Shown here: piece by piece, positions 43,701-51,846 of the stretch
How positions within the stretch are numbered: the stretch's first letter is position 1
Layout: each line of letters starts with the position of its first letter
From: Antarctobacter aquimaris
GTDB lineage: Bacteria > Pseudomonadota > Alphaproteobacteria > Rhodobacterales > Rhodobacteraceae
Direction: 5' to 3'
DNA: 64,000 nucleotides
Assembly (NCBI RefSeq): GCF_900184945.1
Contig: NZ_FXYF01000005.1
Location: 248,001-312,000, forward strand
The notes under the pieces: model-generated
Databases searched by the model: none
The model's input: only the letters and a program-made list of their open reading frames with translations
Told to the model about the DNA's origin: nothing
Program-made: the position numbers and the translations under genes

Positions 43701-45805
43701 TCACCGACGGCACCAACACCGCCCACTTTGCCGAGATCGAGCGTTTCCAGCTGGGCACCGGCAACGACAGCGTGATCGGATCCGACGGGGCCGAACACAT
43801 CATCGGCAACGCCGGCAATGACACCATCCTTGGCGGTGGCGGAAACGACACGGTCTTTTCCGGCCTGGACGATGACAGCCTGTCCGGCGGCGCGGGCAAC
43901 GACAGCCTGGTGGCCGGGTCCGGGGCCGACACCGTCGACGGCGGCAGCGGCGACGACACCATCGACCTGGGCGCGGCGGACGGCGACCGTGACGTGCTGG
44001 TGCTGGCCGATGGCTCGGGCAGCGACGTGGTCAGCAGCTTCGAAACCCCGACCGATCTGGGCGGCGGCGCCTACTCGGGCAATGACCAGCTGGATGTCAG
44101 CGCGCTGACAGACCTTTCGGGCAATCCCGTCTCCACCGAGGACGTGACCGTCACCGACACCAACGGCGACGGCACCGGCCACGCAATCCTGACCTTTCCG
44201 AACGGCGAACAGATCACCCTGGTCGGCGTCACGGTGGGTGAGGTCCAGAGCCCGGCGCAACTGAACGCCATGGGCATTCCGCTGGCGCCGGGGGATTTCA
44301 TCGTCGAGGGCACCGGCGCGGACGACCTGATCGACACCGCCTATGGTGGCGATCCGAACGGCGACTTTGTCGACAATGGCGACGGCATCGGCGGATCGCA
44401 GGACGACACCATCCTGGCCAACGGCGGCAACGATACCGTCCTCGCGGGCGGCGGCAACGACAGTGTCGAAGGCGGCGCGGGCGACGACCTGCTGGATGGC
44501 GGCGTAGGGGATGACACGCTGCGCGGCGGTGACGGCAACGACCGCTTTGTCGCCTCGACCGGCAACAACCTGCTGGATGGCGGCGCGGATGCGGACCTGT
44601 TCGAGGTGGGCCATGGCACCGATACCATCATCGGCGGCGAGACCGGCACCGACGACGACACGCTCAGCATCGCCGGAGCGAATGACGCCATCGACATCGT
44701 CTTTACCGGGGACGAACAGGGCACCTACACCGACGACGATGGCGACAGCGGCGTGTTCTCGGAAATCGAGAGCTTTGTGCTGTCGGCCGGCAACGATGCC
44801 GTGGATGCCAGCGTAGACAGCTCGGGCATCACCGTCCTTGCCGGGGCGGGCAACGACACGCTGATCGGCGGCAGCGGCAACGACACCCTGTTCGGCGAGG
44901 ACGGGGCCGACAGCCTGACCGGCGGCATCGGCGCCGACGCACTGGATGGCGGCGAGGGCGACGACACGCTGCACGTGGGATCGGGCGATGCGGCCTCGGG
45001 CGGGGGCGGCGACGATCACTTCTACGCCAATGCCGCCGACATGAACGGCGCGGACCTGACCATCACCGGCGGCGAGACCGGCGAGACGGCCGGCGACACG
45101 CTGACCATCACAGGCCCGGCCAACATCACCATGACCGGGGCCGAATCCGGCACGGTGACATGGCTCGACGGCTCCACCCTGACCTTCTCCGAGATCGAGA
45201 ACGTCAACTACATCCCGTGCTTTACCCCCGGCACCCTGATCAAGAGCGTCCGGGGCGAGGTCGATGCCGCCGACATCCGCCGCGGCGACCGCGTATTGAC
45301 CCGCGACAACGGCTACAAGCGCGTGCTCTGGGCCGGGTCGCGGACGCTGTCGGCCGCCGACCTGATCGCCAACCCCGCGTTGCAGCCCGTGCTGATCCGC
45401 GCCGGTGCCCTGGGCCGCCGCACGCCCGAGCGTGACATGATGGTGTCGCCCCGTCACCGCGTGGTGATGGGCGGCGCGGCGGTGGAACTGCTGTTCGGCG
45501 AGGACGAGGTGCTGGTCGCCGCCGGTCACCTGGTGGGCCGCGCCGGGATCACCCGAGTCTGCCCGCCCGAGGGCGTGACCTACGTGCACTTCATGTTCGA
45601 CACCCATGAACTGGTGTTGTCGGACGGCGCCTGGACCGAAAGCTTTCAGCCCGGTGACCTGTCGCTGCGCGGCCTCGACTCCGGCCAGCGGAACGAGTTG
45701 CTGTCGCTGTTCCCGGAACTGGGCAGCGCGCCGGGGCGCGACGCCTATACTGCCGCGCGCGCCTCGCTCAAGGCCGATCAGGCCCGACTGCTGATGTCGG
45801 CCTGA
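40790..45805 (+). CDS. Giant RTX calcium-binding repeat protein with C-terminal Hint domain
   Basis: About 1671 aa from the ATG at 40790; an ATG nine codons upstream has no better ribosome site. The protein is acidic and carries many GGxGxDxxx nonapeptides in several blocks (about 90-215, 440-480, 560-700, 890-935, 1010-1060, 1200-1260, 1350-1420), expected to fold as calcium beta-rolls after type I secretion. Two related modules of about 100 residues recur 309 codons apart. A Hint_2-type domain runs from Cys1477 (CFTPGTLI) to about 1650. No type I secretion genes are nearby. Such proteins in roseobacters are usually exported, and the Hint part may self-cleave. Confidence 0.9.
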   Translation: MATYTVTTANWNSSSFWSTVSRNNAGHTLDFSSLGPGYSVVYDTGSGLLTLSNGTTTYTVADRTYSGPTDAALGGNSRFENYTTVRLPAGSDSYFGSDRAENVSLGGGNDTIFTGDGTDTVTGIDGNDFVNLGAGNESVSATGGNNTIMGGEGNDTLSSAGNDELQGGSGNDVLSAAAGNNTIDGGTGADSITTGAGNDMIAGGSGQDTISSGGGNDTIFGDAADIGVNAGTLSSFDFTSIGETGNTGTGVIGSYAVYDNIGVTDQGVVVQARLTILDAENPNMQVEFNNNSVYLNRDGAADSGTGVTLGFEFFDQATGAPIKITGVFTFMDIDTSAESVTAQTADVQSLSVSSNPSTDLSTSDNGEEIGANSDYSSSGNADQDHWAQFAYSEQQMLVFEVTTRSVGTNYSFSTNGFSNPPTVITATPEPQHDLIDAGAGDDLVYGMAGNDTIIGGTGRDTIDGGTGNDSIDGGADADVIRVGDRFGSDIIRGGEAVTTGTDYDVLDFSGMTSGISVTMTGHEAGTATNGTDTLTYSQIEGYVLTNQADSFDGQYGPSTSGVTVQGGAGDDSIVGTQSADLIDGGADNDTMRGGMGNDTITGGSGNDSIHGNEGNDSLSGGDGADTIYGEDGDDSVEGGAGDDHLEGNAGDDTLVGGAGNDWLRGSFGEDALYGGTGDDYLWGGYGDDTFHIENGFGNDTVDAEAEDETTGDVLDLSAVTDALTVDLSSSNPEIGTVTDGTGTLQFNDIEIIVLGAGTDTLVLADGSGADSVTGFAAPTDMGGGTWAGNDRLDVSGMTDALGSPVNVADVTVTDTVGDGSGDAVLTFPNGETLTLIGVSAAQVSSPAQLIAMGIPPVPSDDIVTGTSGADLIDTAYTGDPEGDRIDNLDNATLDNDDVVYAGGGDDTIDAGAGDDTIYGEAGDDEIFVDTALDNDSILGGETGETQGDRINLSSIADDLTITFTGPETGTITDGTNTAHFAEIERFQLGTGNDSVIGSDGAEHIIGNAGNDTILGGGGNDTVFSGLDDDSLSGGAGNDSLVAGSGADTVDGGSGDDTIDLGAADGDRDVLVLADGSGSDVVSSFETPTDLGGGAYSGNDQLDVSALTDLSGNPVSTEDVTVTDTNGDGTGHAILTFPNGEQITLVGVTVGEVQSPAQLNAMGIPLAPGDFIVEGTGADDLIDTAYGGDPNGDFVDNGDGIGGSQDDTILANGGNDTVLAGGGNDSVEGGAGDDLLDGGVGDDTLRGGDGNDRFVASTGNNLLDGGADADLFEVGHGTDTIIGGETGTDDDTLSIAGANDAIDIVFTGDEQGTYTDDDGDSGVFSEIESFVLSAGNDAVDASVDSSGITVLAGAGNDTLIGGSGNDTLFGEDGADSLTGGIGADALDGGEGDDTLHVGSGDAASGGGGDDHFYANAADMNGADLTITGGETGETAGDTLTITGPANITMTGAESGTVTWLDGSTLTFSEIENVNYIPCFTPGTLIKSVRGEVDAADIRRGDRVLTRDNGYKRVLWAGSRTLSAADLIANPALQPVLIRAGALGRRTPERDMMVSPRHRVVMGGAAVELLFGEDEVLVAAGHLVGRAGITRVCPPEGVTYVHFMFDTHELVLSDGAWTESFQPGDLSLRGLDSGQRNELLSLFPELGSAPGRDAYTAARASLKADQARLLMSA

Positions 45806-45811
45806 CGGGCG

Positions 45812-47062
45812 TCAGCGCAACGCCTGCAACAGCGCGCGCGACGGCGTGCCGGTGACGGGCAGCCCGCGCGACGCCTCATAGGCGGAAATCGCGGCCTCGG
45901 TCTTTTTCCCGATCACGCCGTCAGGGGTGCCCGCGTCAAAGCCCGCTGCCGTCAGCCCGCGTTGCAGGGCCTTGCGTTCCTCCAGCGTGAGCCCGGTGGC
46001 ATCCGGGCCAAAGTCCCCTGCCAGCGGCGCGCCGCCGGCCAGTCGGTCGGCCAGGTAGCCCACGGCCAGGCCGTAGTTTTCCGACGGGTTGTAGCGCAGG
46101 ATCATGTTGAAGTTGTGGAACACCAGGAAGGCGGGCTTGCCCAGCCCCATCGGCGCCAGCAGCGCCGCCGAGCCGCTGCCGCTCAGCGTGCCGCCGCGCG
46201 CCGGGCGCACACCCAGCGACGCAAATCGTGCGACGTCGGCCCGGTTCGACCGGCCGGTCGGCCCCGAATAGCCCGACGGCACCGTCACCTCGTAGCCCCA
46301 GGGCTCGCCCCGCCGCCAGCCCGCCCGCGCCAGGAAGCGCGCCGTGGTGGCAAAGGCGTCGATCGGGTTGTCCGACCAGATGTCGCGCTTGCCGTCGCCG
46401 TCAAAGTCGACCGAATGCTCCTGGTAGGCGTTGGGGATCAGTTGGGTGTGCCCCATCGCGCCGGCCCAGCTGCCCACCAGTTGCTCGGGACGCGCGTCGC
46501 CGGTCTGCACGATGCGCAGCGCGTCCATCAGGTTCGATTCAAAGAACTTTCCCCGCCGCCCTTCCCAGGCCAGCGTCGATGTGGCCGAGATCACCGGGAT
46601 CTTGCCGCGCTTGGTGCCGAAATAGCTTTCGACCCCCCAGATCGAGGCCATGATCTTGGCCGGCACGCCGTACTCGGCCTCGACCCGCGCCAGCGCGCCT
46701 TTCTGCTGGGCAAACAGGCCCCGGCCAAAACTGACCTTTTCCTCGGGTGCGACGATGGCAAGGTAATCTTCCAGCGAGCGCTTGAATTCGGTCTGGTTGC
46801 GGTCCCGCTCGATCACGCCCGGCAGAAAGCCCTGACCGCGAAAGGCGCGGTCCAGCGTGGCCTGGGTGATCCCGCGCTCGCGCGCGCGGGCCTGGAATGC
46901 CTGAACCCATTGATCGTAGGCCGGATTCGGCTGCGGCCGCAGCCCGGGGTCGGTCTCCGGGTCCGGCCGTGCCACCTGTGGCGTGGCGCCGTTGCCGGGC
47001 AGGCAACCGCCCAGAAAGATTGCCGATAGTCCCAGCGTGACGTCACGTCTGCCGATCCGCAT
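45812..47062 (-). CDS. Membrane-bound lytic murein transglycosylase, MltB type
   Basis: 416 aa. A twin-Arg-like start (MRIGRRDVTL) leads into a lipobox LGGC with Cys20. The SLT-type catalytic domain has the acid Glu145 in SIWGVESYFGT and the family blocks AMGHTQLIPNAYQ and FHNFNMILRYNPS. A peptidoglycan-binding domain (about 355-415, with GTPDGVIGKKTEAAI) closes the protein. It cleaves glycan strands to 1,6-anhydro products at the periplasmic face. It is convergent with the RTX gene, 6 bp away. Confidence 0.92.
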   Translation of the reverse strand: MRIGRRDVTLGLSAIFLGGCLPGNGATPQVARPDPETDPGLRPQPNPAYDQWVQAFQARARERGITQATLDRAFRGQGFLPGVIERDRNQTEFKRSLEDYLAIVAPEEKVSFGRGLFAQQKGALARVEAEYGVPAKIMASIWGVESYFGTKRGKIPVISATSTLAWEGRRGKFFESNLMDALRIVQTGDARPEQLVGSWAGAMGHTQLIPNAYQEHSVDFDGDGKRDIWSDNPIDAFATTARFLARAGWRRGEPWGYEVTVPSGYSGPTGRSNRADVARFASLGVRPARGGTLSGSGSAALLAPMGLGKPAFLVFHNFNMILRYNPSENYGLAVGYLADRLAGGAPLAGDFGPDATGLTLEERKALQRGLTAAGFDAGTPDGVIGKKTEAAISAYEASRGLPVTGTPSRALLQALR

Positions 47063-47153
47063 GTCCTGTCTCCTGCCGCGCCGTCCCAGTCAGGGCGCAC
47101 CCCCGGACGGTCGATTGTACGCTCACGCGGTCGGGCCGCGCGTGGTCTGCCTG

Positions 47154-47402
47154 TCAGGCGAAAGCGTACCGCCAGGCCAGGAAACCCACAAGGGCCAGCA
47201 CGACCGGCAGGAACCACCACCGGTTCCAGGGCCGGGTCGGACGAAAACAGTAACTGCAGGTGTGGGTGCCATAGCGCAGCTTGTGATTGCAGACGCACCG
47301 GAAGACGCGCAGCTTCAATTTGAATTTCTCTCTCTTTTTCAAATGCTTCCACGGGATTCGCCGTCCGTCGAGCAGGACAAGGAATGGATCGTTCATCTCC
47401 AT
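47154..47402 (-). CDS. Small Cys-rich protein with C-terminal membrane helix
   Basis: About 82 aa from the ATG at 47402; another ATG two codons later is possible. A basic, Lys-rich stretch (WKHLKKREKFKLKLR) is followed by CVC-x10-CSYC, which could bind zinc. The protein ends in one hydrophobic helix (WWFLPVVLALVGFLAWRYAFA). The Lys-rich part is clearly AT-richer than neighbouring genes. I do not recognise a family. Upstream ribosome-site evidence is weak, so this is a moderate-confidence gene. Confidence 0.5.
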   Translation of the reverse strand: MEMNDPFLVLLDGRRIPWKHLKKREKFKLKLRVFRCVCNHKLRYGTHTCSYCFRPTRPWNRWWFLPVVLALVGFLAWRYAFA

Positions 47403-47570
47403 AGGCAAGTGCGTGCCCTGCAACAGGGCGGCGGCGCATCGGCGGCGGCACGCCGATGCCGGGACCTGCGACGGGGCACCGATATCCCGGCAAAGGGCGC
47501 CATTCCCCGCGTGACGCCTCGGGCGGCGTCAGGCACACTCGCGGCAGGAACGCCGTGAAAGGAACCACCC

Positions 47571-48212
47571 GTGTCAGACCCCATTGTGCTGCACGACTAC
47601 TGGCGGTCCTCGGCCTGCTACCGGGTGCGGATTGCACTGAACCTGCTGGGGCTGGCCTACACCGCGCACCCGGTGGACCTGTTGGCGGGCGAGCACCGCA
47701 GCCCCGCCTACCTGGCGCTGAATCCGCAGGGGCTGGTCCCGAGTTTGCAGATCGACGGCCAGACGCTGACGCAATCGCTCGCCATTCTCGACTACCTCCA
47801 GGCGCGGACCCCGGGTGCCGCCCTGCTGCCGGACGACCCCCTGGGCCAGTACCGAGCGCGGCAACTGTCCCATGCCATCGCGATGGAGATCCACCAGGTC
47901 TGCAACCTGTCCGTCGCCAATCACGCCGCATCCCTCGCGGGCGGCGATGACGCGGTGAAATCCGGCTGGATGCGGCACTTCATCGGGCGCGGGCTGGCCG
48001 CCGTCGAGGCCATGCTGCCCGCTGACACCGCGTTTTGCCTGGGCGAGACGCCCGGCATGGCGGATTGCTGTCTCGTGCCGCAGGTCTACAACGCCGACCG
48101 CTGGGGCGTGGACCTGGCCGCGATGCCGCGCATCCGGGCCATCGCCGGGGCCTGCGCGGCGCTGGAGCCGTTCCAGCGCGCGCATCCCGATGCCGTCCGC
48201 CCGCCAGCCTGA
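47571..48212 (+). CDS. maiA: Maleylacetoacetate isomerase (zeta-class glutathione transferase)
   Basis: 213 aa. The zeta-class glutathione-binding signature SSACYRVR (13-20) is present, and the thioredoxin and helical domains have normal length. It isomerises maleylacetoacetate to fumarylacetoacetate in tyrosine/homogentisate degradation. It stands apart from hmgA and fahA homologues, none of which is in the window, so a maleylpyruvate or related substrate is possible. Confidence 0.85.
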   Translation: MSDPIVLHDYWRSSACYRVRIALNLLGLAYTAHPVDLLAGEHRSPAYLALNPQGLVPSLQIDGQTLTQSLAILDYLQARTPGAALLPDDPLGQYRARQLSHAIAMEIHQVCNLSVANHAASLAGGDDAVKSGWMRHFIGRGLAAVEAMLPADTAFCLGETPGMADCCLVPQVYNADRWGVDLAAMPRIRAIAGACAALEPFQRAHPDAVRPPA

Positions 48213-48242
48213 CGTCAGCGCGCCGGTGACGGGACAGCCGTC

Positions 48243-49004
48243 TCAGTTGGGCGCACGTTCCGCCCAGCCGGCAAAGACCTTCTCCAGCGCGACCACCACA
48301 TAATAGAGCAGGATGCCCATCAGCGCGAGCGCGATCAGGACCGCAAACATCAGCGGATAGTCCGAGTTGGTCTTGCCTGAGTCGAACAACGCCCCCAGAC
48401 CCCGCCCGTGCGGCGAGACGATCTCCATCAGGTTGGTGCCGATGAAGGCCAGGGTGACCGCCACCTTCAGCGCGCCAAAGAACTCGGGCAGCGTCTTGGG
48501 CAGCGCGATCTTCCAGAAGATCGTGGTCTGCGACGCGCCCAGCGACCGCAGGATATCGCGATACTCCGGCTCCAGCGTCGACAGCCCGATGGAGACCGAC
48601 ACCGCGATCGGAAAGAACGAGATCATGAAGGCGATCAGGATGGTGTTGAAGTTGTGGTCGCCCACGAACAGCAGCGCCACGATGGGCACCACCGTCGCTT
48701 TGGGGATGGCGTTGAAGCCCACCAGCAACGGGTAGAGCGCATCGCGCATCAGCCGCGAAAAGCCCATGACCATGCCCAGCAGCACGCCAAAGGCGATGGC
48801 CAGCAGCAGGCCCACCACGGTCCGCCACAGCGTCTGCCAGCCCATGATCAGGAACAGGTTCCAGTATTTCGCGTAGGCCGGCGGCAGGTCCGAGGGCGAG
48901 GCCATGACGTAGTTCGGCCAGCCGTTGACCCAGACCAGCGCCTCCCAGAACAGGCCAAAGGCGAGCATGGCCGCCAGCGGCACCGCGATCTTCTGCCAGT
49001 TCAT
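48243..49004 (-). CDS. ABC transporter permease, SsuC/TauC/ThiX type
   Basis: 253 aa with about six membrane helices and the family pattern FNAIPKATVVPIVALLF and a BPD loop around RSLGASQTTIFWKIALPKTLPEF. It overlaps the ATPase gene by 4 bp (ATGA). With the NMT1-like binding protein it forms an uptake system for a small organic compound; thiamine-precursor, sulfonate or similar ligands are possible. Confidence 0.9.
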   Translation of the reverse strand: MNWQKIAVPLAAMLAFGLFWEALVWVNGWPNYVMASPSDLPPAYAKYWNLFLIMGWQTLWRTVVGLLLAIAFGVLLGMVMGFSRLMRDALYPLLVGFNAIPKATVVPIVALLFVGDHNFNTILIAFMISFFPIAVSVSIGLSTLEPEYRDILRSLGASQTTIFWKIALPKTLPEFFGALKVAVTLAFIGTNLMEIVSPHGRGLGALFDSGKTNSDYPLMFAVLIALALMGILLYYVVVALEKVFAGWAERAPN

Positions 49005-49825
49005 GCCACGGCCTCCCCGGGTTCGGCGGGCGCGCGGCCCTGGGCAATCTGGATCTGGTGGCGCAGCACGGCCAGCGCCTCGGCGCTTTCCGGGGTGTAG
49101 AGGTGTTCGAGGTCACGCTCGCCGGTCAGGTGCACGTCCATCACGTATTGCGTTCGCGCCGGGCGGCCCGACAGCACCACCACCTGGTCGGCCAGGAAGA
49201 TCGACTCGCGCAGGTCATGGGTGATCAGCACGCCGGTGAACGGCTCCTCGGCCTTGACCTTGTGCATGGTCTGCCAGAGGTCCTCGCGGGTGAAGGCATC
49301 CAGCGCGCCAAACGGTTCGTCGAGGATCAGCACCTCGGGCTTGTGCACGATGGCGCGGCACAGAGAGGCGCGCTGCCGCATCCCGCCCGACAGCTCGCTG
49401 GGCCGCTTTTCCTCGAATCCTTCCAGCCCGACCAGCGCCAACAGCTTGCGCGCACGTTCCTCCTGTTGGGCGCGGGACATGCCGGTCTTCACGATCTCCA
49501 ACGGCAGCATGACGTTCTGCAGGATCGTGCGCCATTCCAGCAGCACGGGGTTCTGGAACGCCATTCCCACAGTCGAACGCGGGCCCTTGACCCGCTCGCC
49601 GTGCAGCCAGACCTCGCCCACGTCGGGTTTCATCAGCCCGGCGATCAACCGCGTCAGGGTGGACTTGCCACAACCCGAGGGGCCGACAACGGCGACAAAG
49701 CCGCCCTCGGGCACGCTCAGTTCCAGCCCGTCCAGCACCGGCAGCGGGCCGCTGTCCGTCTTGTAGGCGTGTTTCACGCCCTTGATCTCGATCAGCGGGT
49801 TCGACACGCGCCAGCCTCCGTTCAA
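49001..49825 (-). CDS. ABC transporter ATP-binding protein, SsuB/TauB type
   Basis: 274 aa. Walker A is GPSGCGKST, the signature LSGGMRQRASLCRA and Walker B VLILDEPFGALD, all intact. The short C-terminus is typical of this class. It is read between the binding-protein gene (45 bp gap with a hairpin) and the permease gene (4 bp overlap). Confidence 0.92.
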   Translation of the reverse strand: MNGGWRVSNPLIEIKGVKHAYKTDSGPLPVLDGLELSVPEGGFVAVVGPSGCGKSTLTRLIAGLMKPDVGEVWLHGERVKGPRSTVGMAFQNPVLLEWRTILQNVMLPLEIVKTGMSRAQQEERARKLLALVGLEGFEEKRPSELSGGMRQRASLCRAIVHKPEVLILDEPFGALDAFTREDLWQTMHKVKAEEPFTGVLITHDLRESIFLADQVVVLSGRPARTQYVMDVHLTGERDLEHLYTPESAEALAVLRHQIQIAQGRAPAEPGEAVA

Positions 49826-49830
49826 GTCTT

Positions 49831-49861
49831 GGCCCGCGGCACCGGATCGACGCCGCGGGCC
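49831..49861 (-). terminator. Intercistronic stem-loop after the NMT1-like binding-protein gene
   Basis: GGCCCGCGGC (49831-49840) and GCCGCGGGCC (49852-49861) form a perfect 10 bp stem with an 11-base loop, 9 bp after the binding-protein stop. On the minus strand it is followed by AAGACTTGAACGG, not by a T tract. Confidence 0.62.
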
Positions 49862-49870
49862 GGGATCAGA

Positions 49871-50878
49871 TCACTTCAGCATCCGCACCGAGGCATCGGG
49901 CAGGTAGGCATCGGTGAAATAGAGGCTGGCGTCGGGCATGTTGGTGAACGCATAGGTCAGCGACAGCTGCTCCAGCGCCTCGCCCATGCGGGCATCGTCG
50001 ATCCCGCCCAGGCCGTTGGCCTGTACCCAGTCCGTCAGCACGTTGGCGTCGATCGACAGCTGAAGGCGGCGCTGTTCCAGCTCCGCGTCGGCGGCCGGGT
50101 TGCGTTCGATCAGGCTGGCGGTGGCGCCGGCAGGGTCCGCGATGGCGTCTCTCCAGCCTGCGGCGACCGCGGTCAGAAAGCCGGTGATGATCTCGGGGTT
50201 GGCGGCGGCATAGTCGGTGTTGACGATGATCGCGTTGCCATAGAGCTGCACGCCATGATCGGCCATCAGGATGGTCGAGATGTCATCCTCGGGCACGCCC
50301 AGCCGCACCAGGTTCAGATAGGACGAAAAGGAAAAGCCGGTGATCGCGGCCACGTTGCCTTCGGCCAGCATCGGCTCGCGGGTGGGAAAGCCCACCGGCT
50401 CGACGGTGATCTTGGCCATGTCGAGGCCGTTGACCTCGGAAAAGATCGGGAACTGCGCCCAGGCGCCATCCGGCGGCGGCGCGCCCAGCACCTTGCCTTC
50501 CAGGTCCTTCGGGGCCTCGACGCCCAGCGACTTGCGCCCGACGACGGCAAAGGGCGGCTTGTCGTAGATCATCATCACCGCCGTCACCGGCGCGCCGGGG
50601 TTCTGATCGAGGAACTTGATCAGCGAATTGATGTCGGCAAAGCCCACCGGAAAGGCGCCGGTCGCCACCTTCGGGATCGCATCGAGCGAGCCCTGCCCGG
50701 CCGAGATTTCGACCGTCAGGCCCTGGGCTTCGAAATGGCCCTTGTCGATGGCGACGAAGTAGGGCGCGGCCGGGCCTTCGAATTTCCAGTCGAGCGCGAA
50801 GGGCATGGCCGTCTGGGCCAAGGCCGCGCCGGCAAGCGCCATGGTCGCGGCAAAGGCCGCGAAGGTCTGTCTGAGCAT
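49871..50878 (-). CDS. NMT1/THI5-like periplasmic binding protein
   Basis: 335 aa with a signal peptide (cleavage after GAALA, residue 21). FALDWKFEGPAAPYFVAIDKG and AQGLTVEISAGQGSLDAI are typical of NMT1/SsuA-type receptors for thiamine pyrimidine precursors, sulfonates and similar ligands. GGGAGAC precedes the ATG at 50878. No TPP riboswitch could be recognised upstream, so thiamine control is not supported. Confidence 0.88.
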   Translation of the reverse strand: MLRQTFAAFAATMALAGAALAQTAMPFALDWKFEGPAAPYFVAIDKGHFEAQGLTVEISAGQGSLDAIPKVATGAFPVGFADINSLIKFLDQNPGAPVTAVMMIYDKPPFAVVGRKSLGVEAPKDLEGKVLGAPPPDGAWAQFPIFSEVNGLDMAKITVEPVGFPTREPMLAEGNVAAITGFSFSSYLNLVRLGVPEDDISTILMADHGVQLYGNAIIVNTDYAAANPEIITGFLTAVAAGWRDAIADPAGATASLIERNPAADAELEQRRLQLSIDANVLTDWVQANGLGGIDDARMGEALEQLSLTYAFTNMPDASLYFTDAYLPDASVRMLK

Positions 50879-50991
50879 GGAAGTCTCCCTGTTTGCAGTC
50901 GCATCCGACACTGGCCGGGCCCGGTGCAAAGGGAATGTCCCACGCATCGGACCCGGTCCGCGGCCGGTGAACCGCCTTGTATCCGGCAAGA

Positions 50992-51020
50992 ACTATGCAA
51001 TGCGCCCAATTTTCCGGCAA
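50992..51020 (-). promoter_or_regulatory. Candidate promoter of the NMT1-type transporter
   Basis: On the minus strand TTGCCG (51020-51015) is followed after 17 bp by CATAGT (50997-50992). Both match consensus at four of six bases. A second TTGCCGGA occurs downstream, so the octamer is repeated in this spacer. Confidence 0.3.
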
Positions 51021-51096
51021 CTGCGAAATTGACCGGCGTCCCCGGGGCGCTTGCTGTTTCGGAACAAGGACCGCGAACCGCGTTCCCGACCCCCGT

Positions 51097-51846
51097 CTAG
51101 CAGTCGATCAGCGCCCCGTCGTGGTCATCCCCGGACAACTGGATCAGCGCCTGGAGTTCCGGGATGCAAAAGATTCGCCGGGTGCGCGGGACGATCAGGC
51201 CCGCCCGTTCCAGGTCCATGATCTGGCGCGACACCGTCTCGAAGGTCAGCGACAGGATGTCGGCGATCTGTTCGCGGCTGAGCATCATGTCGACCTCGCA
51301 TGCGCCCCGTTCCGGGGTGGAGTTCTGCCGCAAGGCCAGGTGCACCAGGAAGCTGACGATCTTTTCGCGCGCCGTCTTGCGGCCGAGGATCGTCATCATG
51401 GTGCGGGCGGCGTCCAGGTCGTCCTGGATCATCTCGATCATCCGCGTCCGCAGGCCCGGCATCTGGTCGAGCAGGTCTTCGAACACGGGCGTGCGAAAGG
51501 CGCAGACCTCGACCGGGGTCAGCGCCTCGACATCAAAGGGAGTCGTGTGCCGCCATGGCCGCCCCAGGATATCGCCCTTCTGCAACAGGCCCACGATCTG
51601 CCGCGTGCCGCGATCCTGCGTCCGGCTGAGCGTGGCCGTGCCGCTGAGCACCGTGCCGATCTGCGGCAGGTCCAGACCCGCGCTGGCCATACGCTCTCCC
51701 GGCGCATAGCGGCGGTAGGTCTTGCGCAGTTCAAGCTGGTCCAGCCCTTTTTCGTCAGCCCCGGAACACACGCCCAACCGGCGTATCCGACACGCCGAAC
51801 ACAACGGAAGTTCCTTGGAAACATGTCTTTTTTCAATCGTGCGCAT
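51097..51846 (-). CDS. FNR-type oxygen-sensing transcriptional regulator (FnrL/FnrN-like)
   Basis: 249 aa from the ATG at 51846 (AAGG upstream); an earlier ATG lacks support. Four cysteines suited to a 4Fe-4S cluster are present: Cys16, Cys19 and Cys27 (C-x2-C-x7-C) and Cys115. A cNMP-like beta-barrel is followed by a dimer helix and a Crp-type helix-turn-helix with ETVSRQ, the Glu-Ser-Arg set that reads TTGAT half-sites. It should activate anaerobic or microaerobic genes. It is not next to hemN or cco genes, the usual neighbours of fnrL, so it may be a paralogue. Confidence 0.87.
   Translation of the reverse strand: MRTIEKRHVSKELPLCSACRIRRLGVCSGADEKGLDQLELRKTYRRYAPGERMASAGLDLPQIGTVLSGTATLSRTQDRGTRQIVGLLQKGDILGRPWRHTTPFDVEALTPVEVCAFRTPVFEDLLDQMPGLRTRMIEMIQDDLDAARTMMTILGRKTAREKIVSFLVHLALRQNSTPERGACEVDMMLSREQIADILSLTFETVSRQIMDLERAGLIVPRTRRIFCIPELQALIQLSGDDHDGALIDC

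Noticed and set aside
41100-45000. Regular DNA repeats that might suggest a CRISPR array or satellite
   Set aside because: The repeats are degenerate codons for RTX nonapeptides inside one long gene, without constant repeats or unique spacers.
40850-45607. A 1585-codon open frame on the minus strand
   Set aside because: It is the antisense of the RTX repeats; its Val/Ala/Gly-rich repeats mirror the GGxGxD units and it has no start signal or family.
50879-51096. TPP riboswitch upstream of the NMT1-type transporter
   Set aside because: Neither strand shows the conserved CUGAGA and ACCUGAUCUGG-type elements; only a weak promoter was found.
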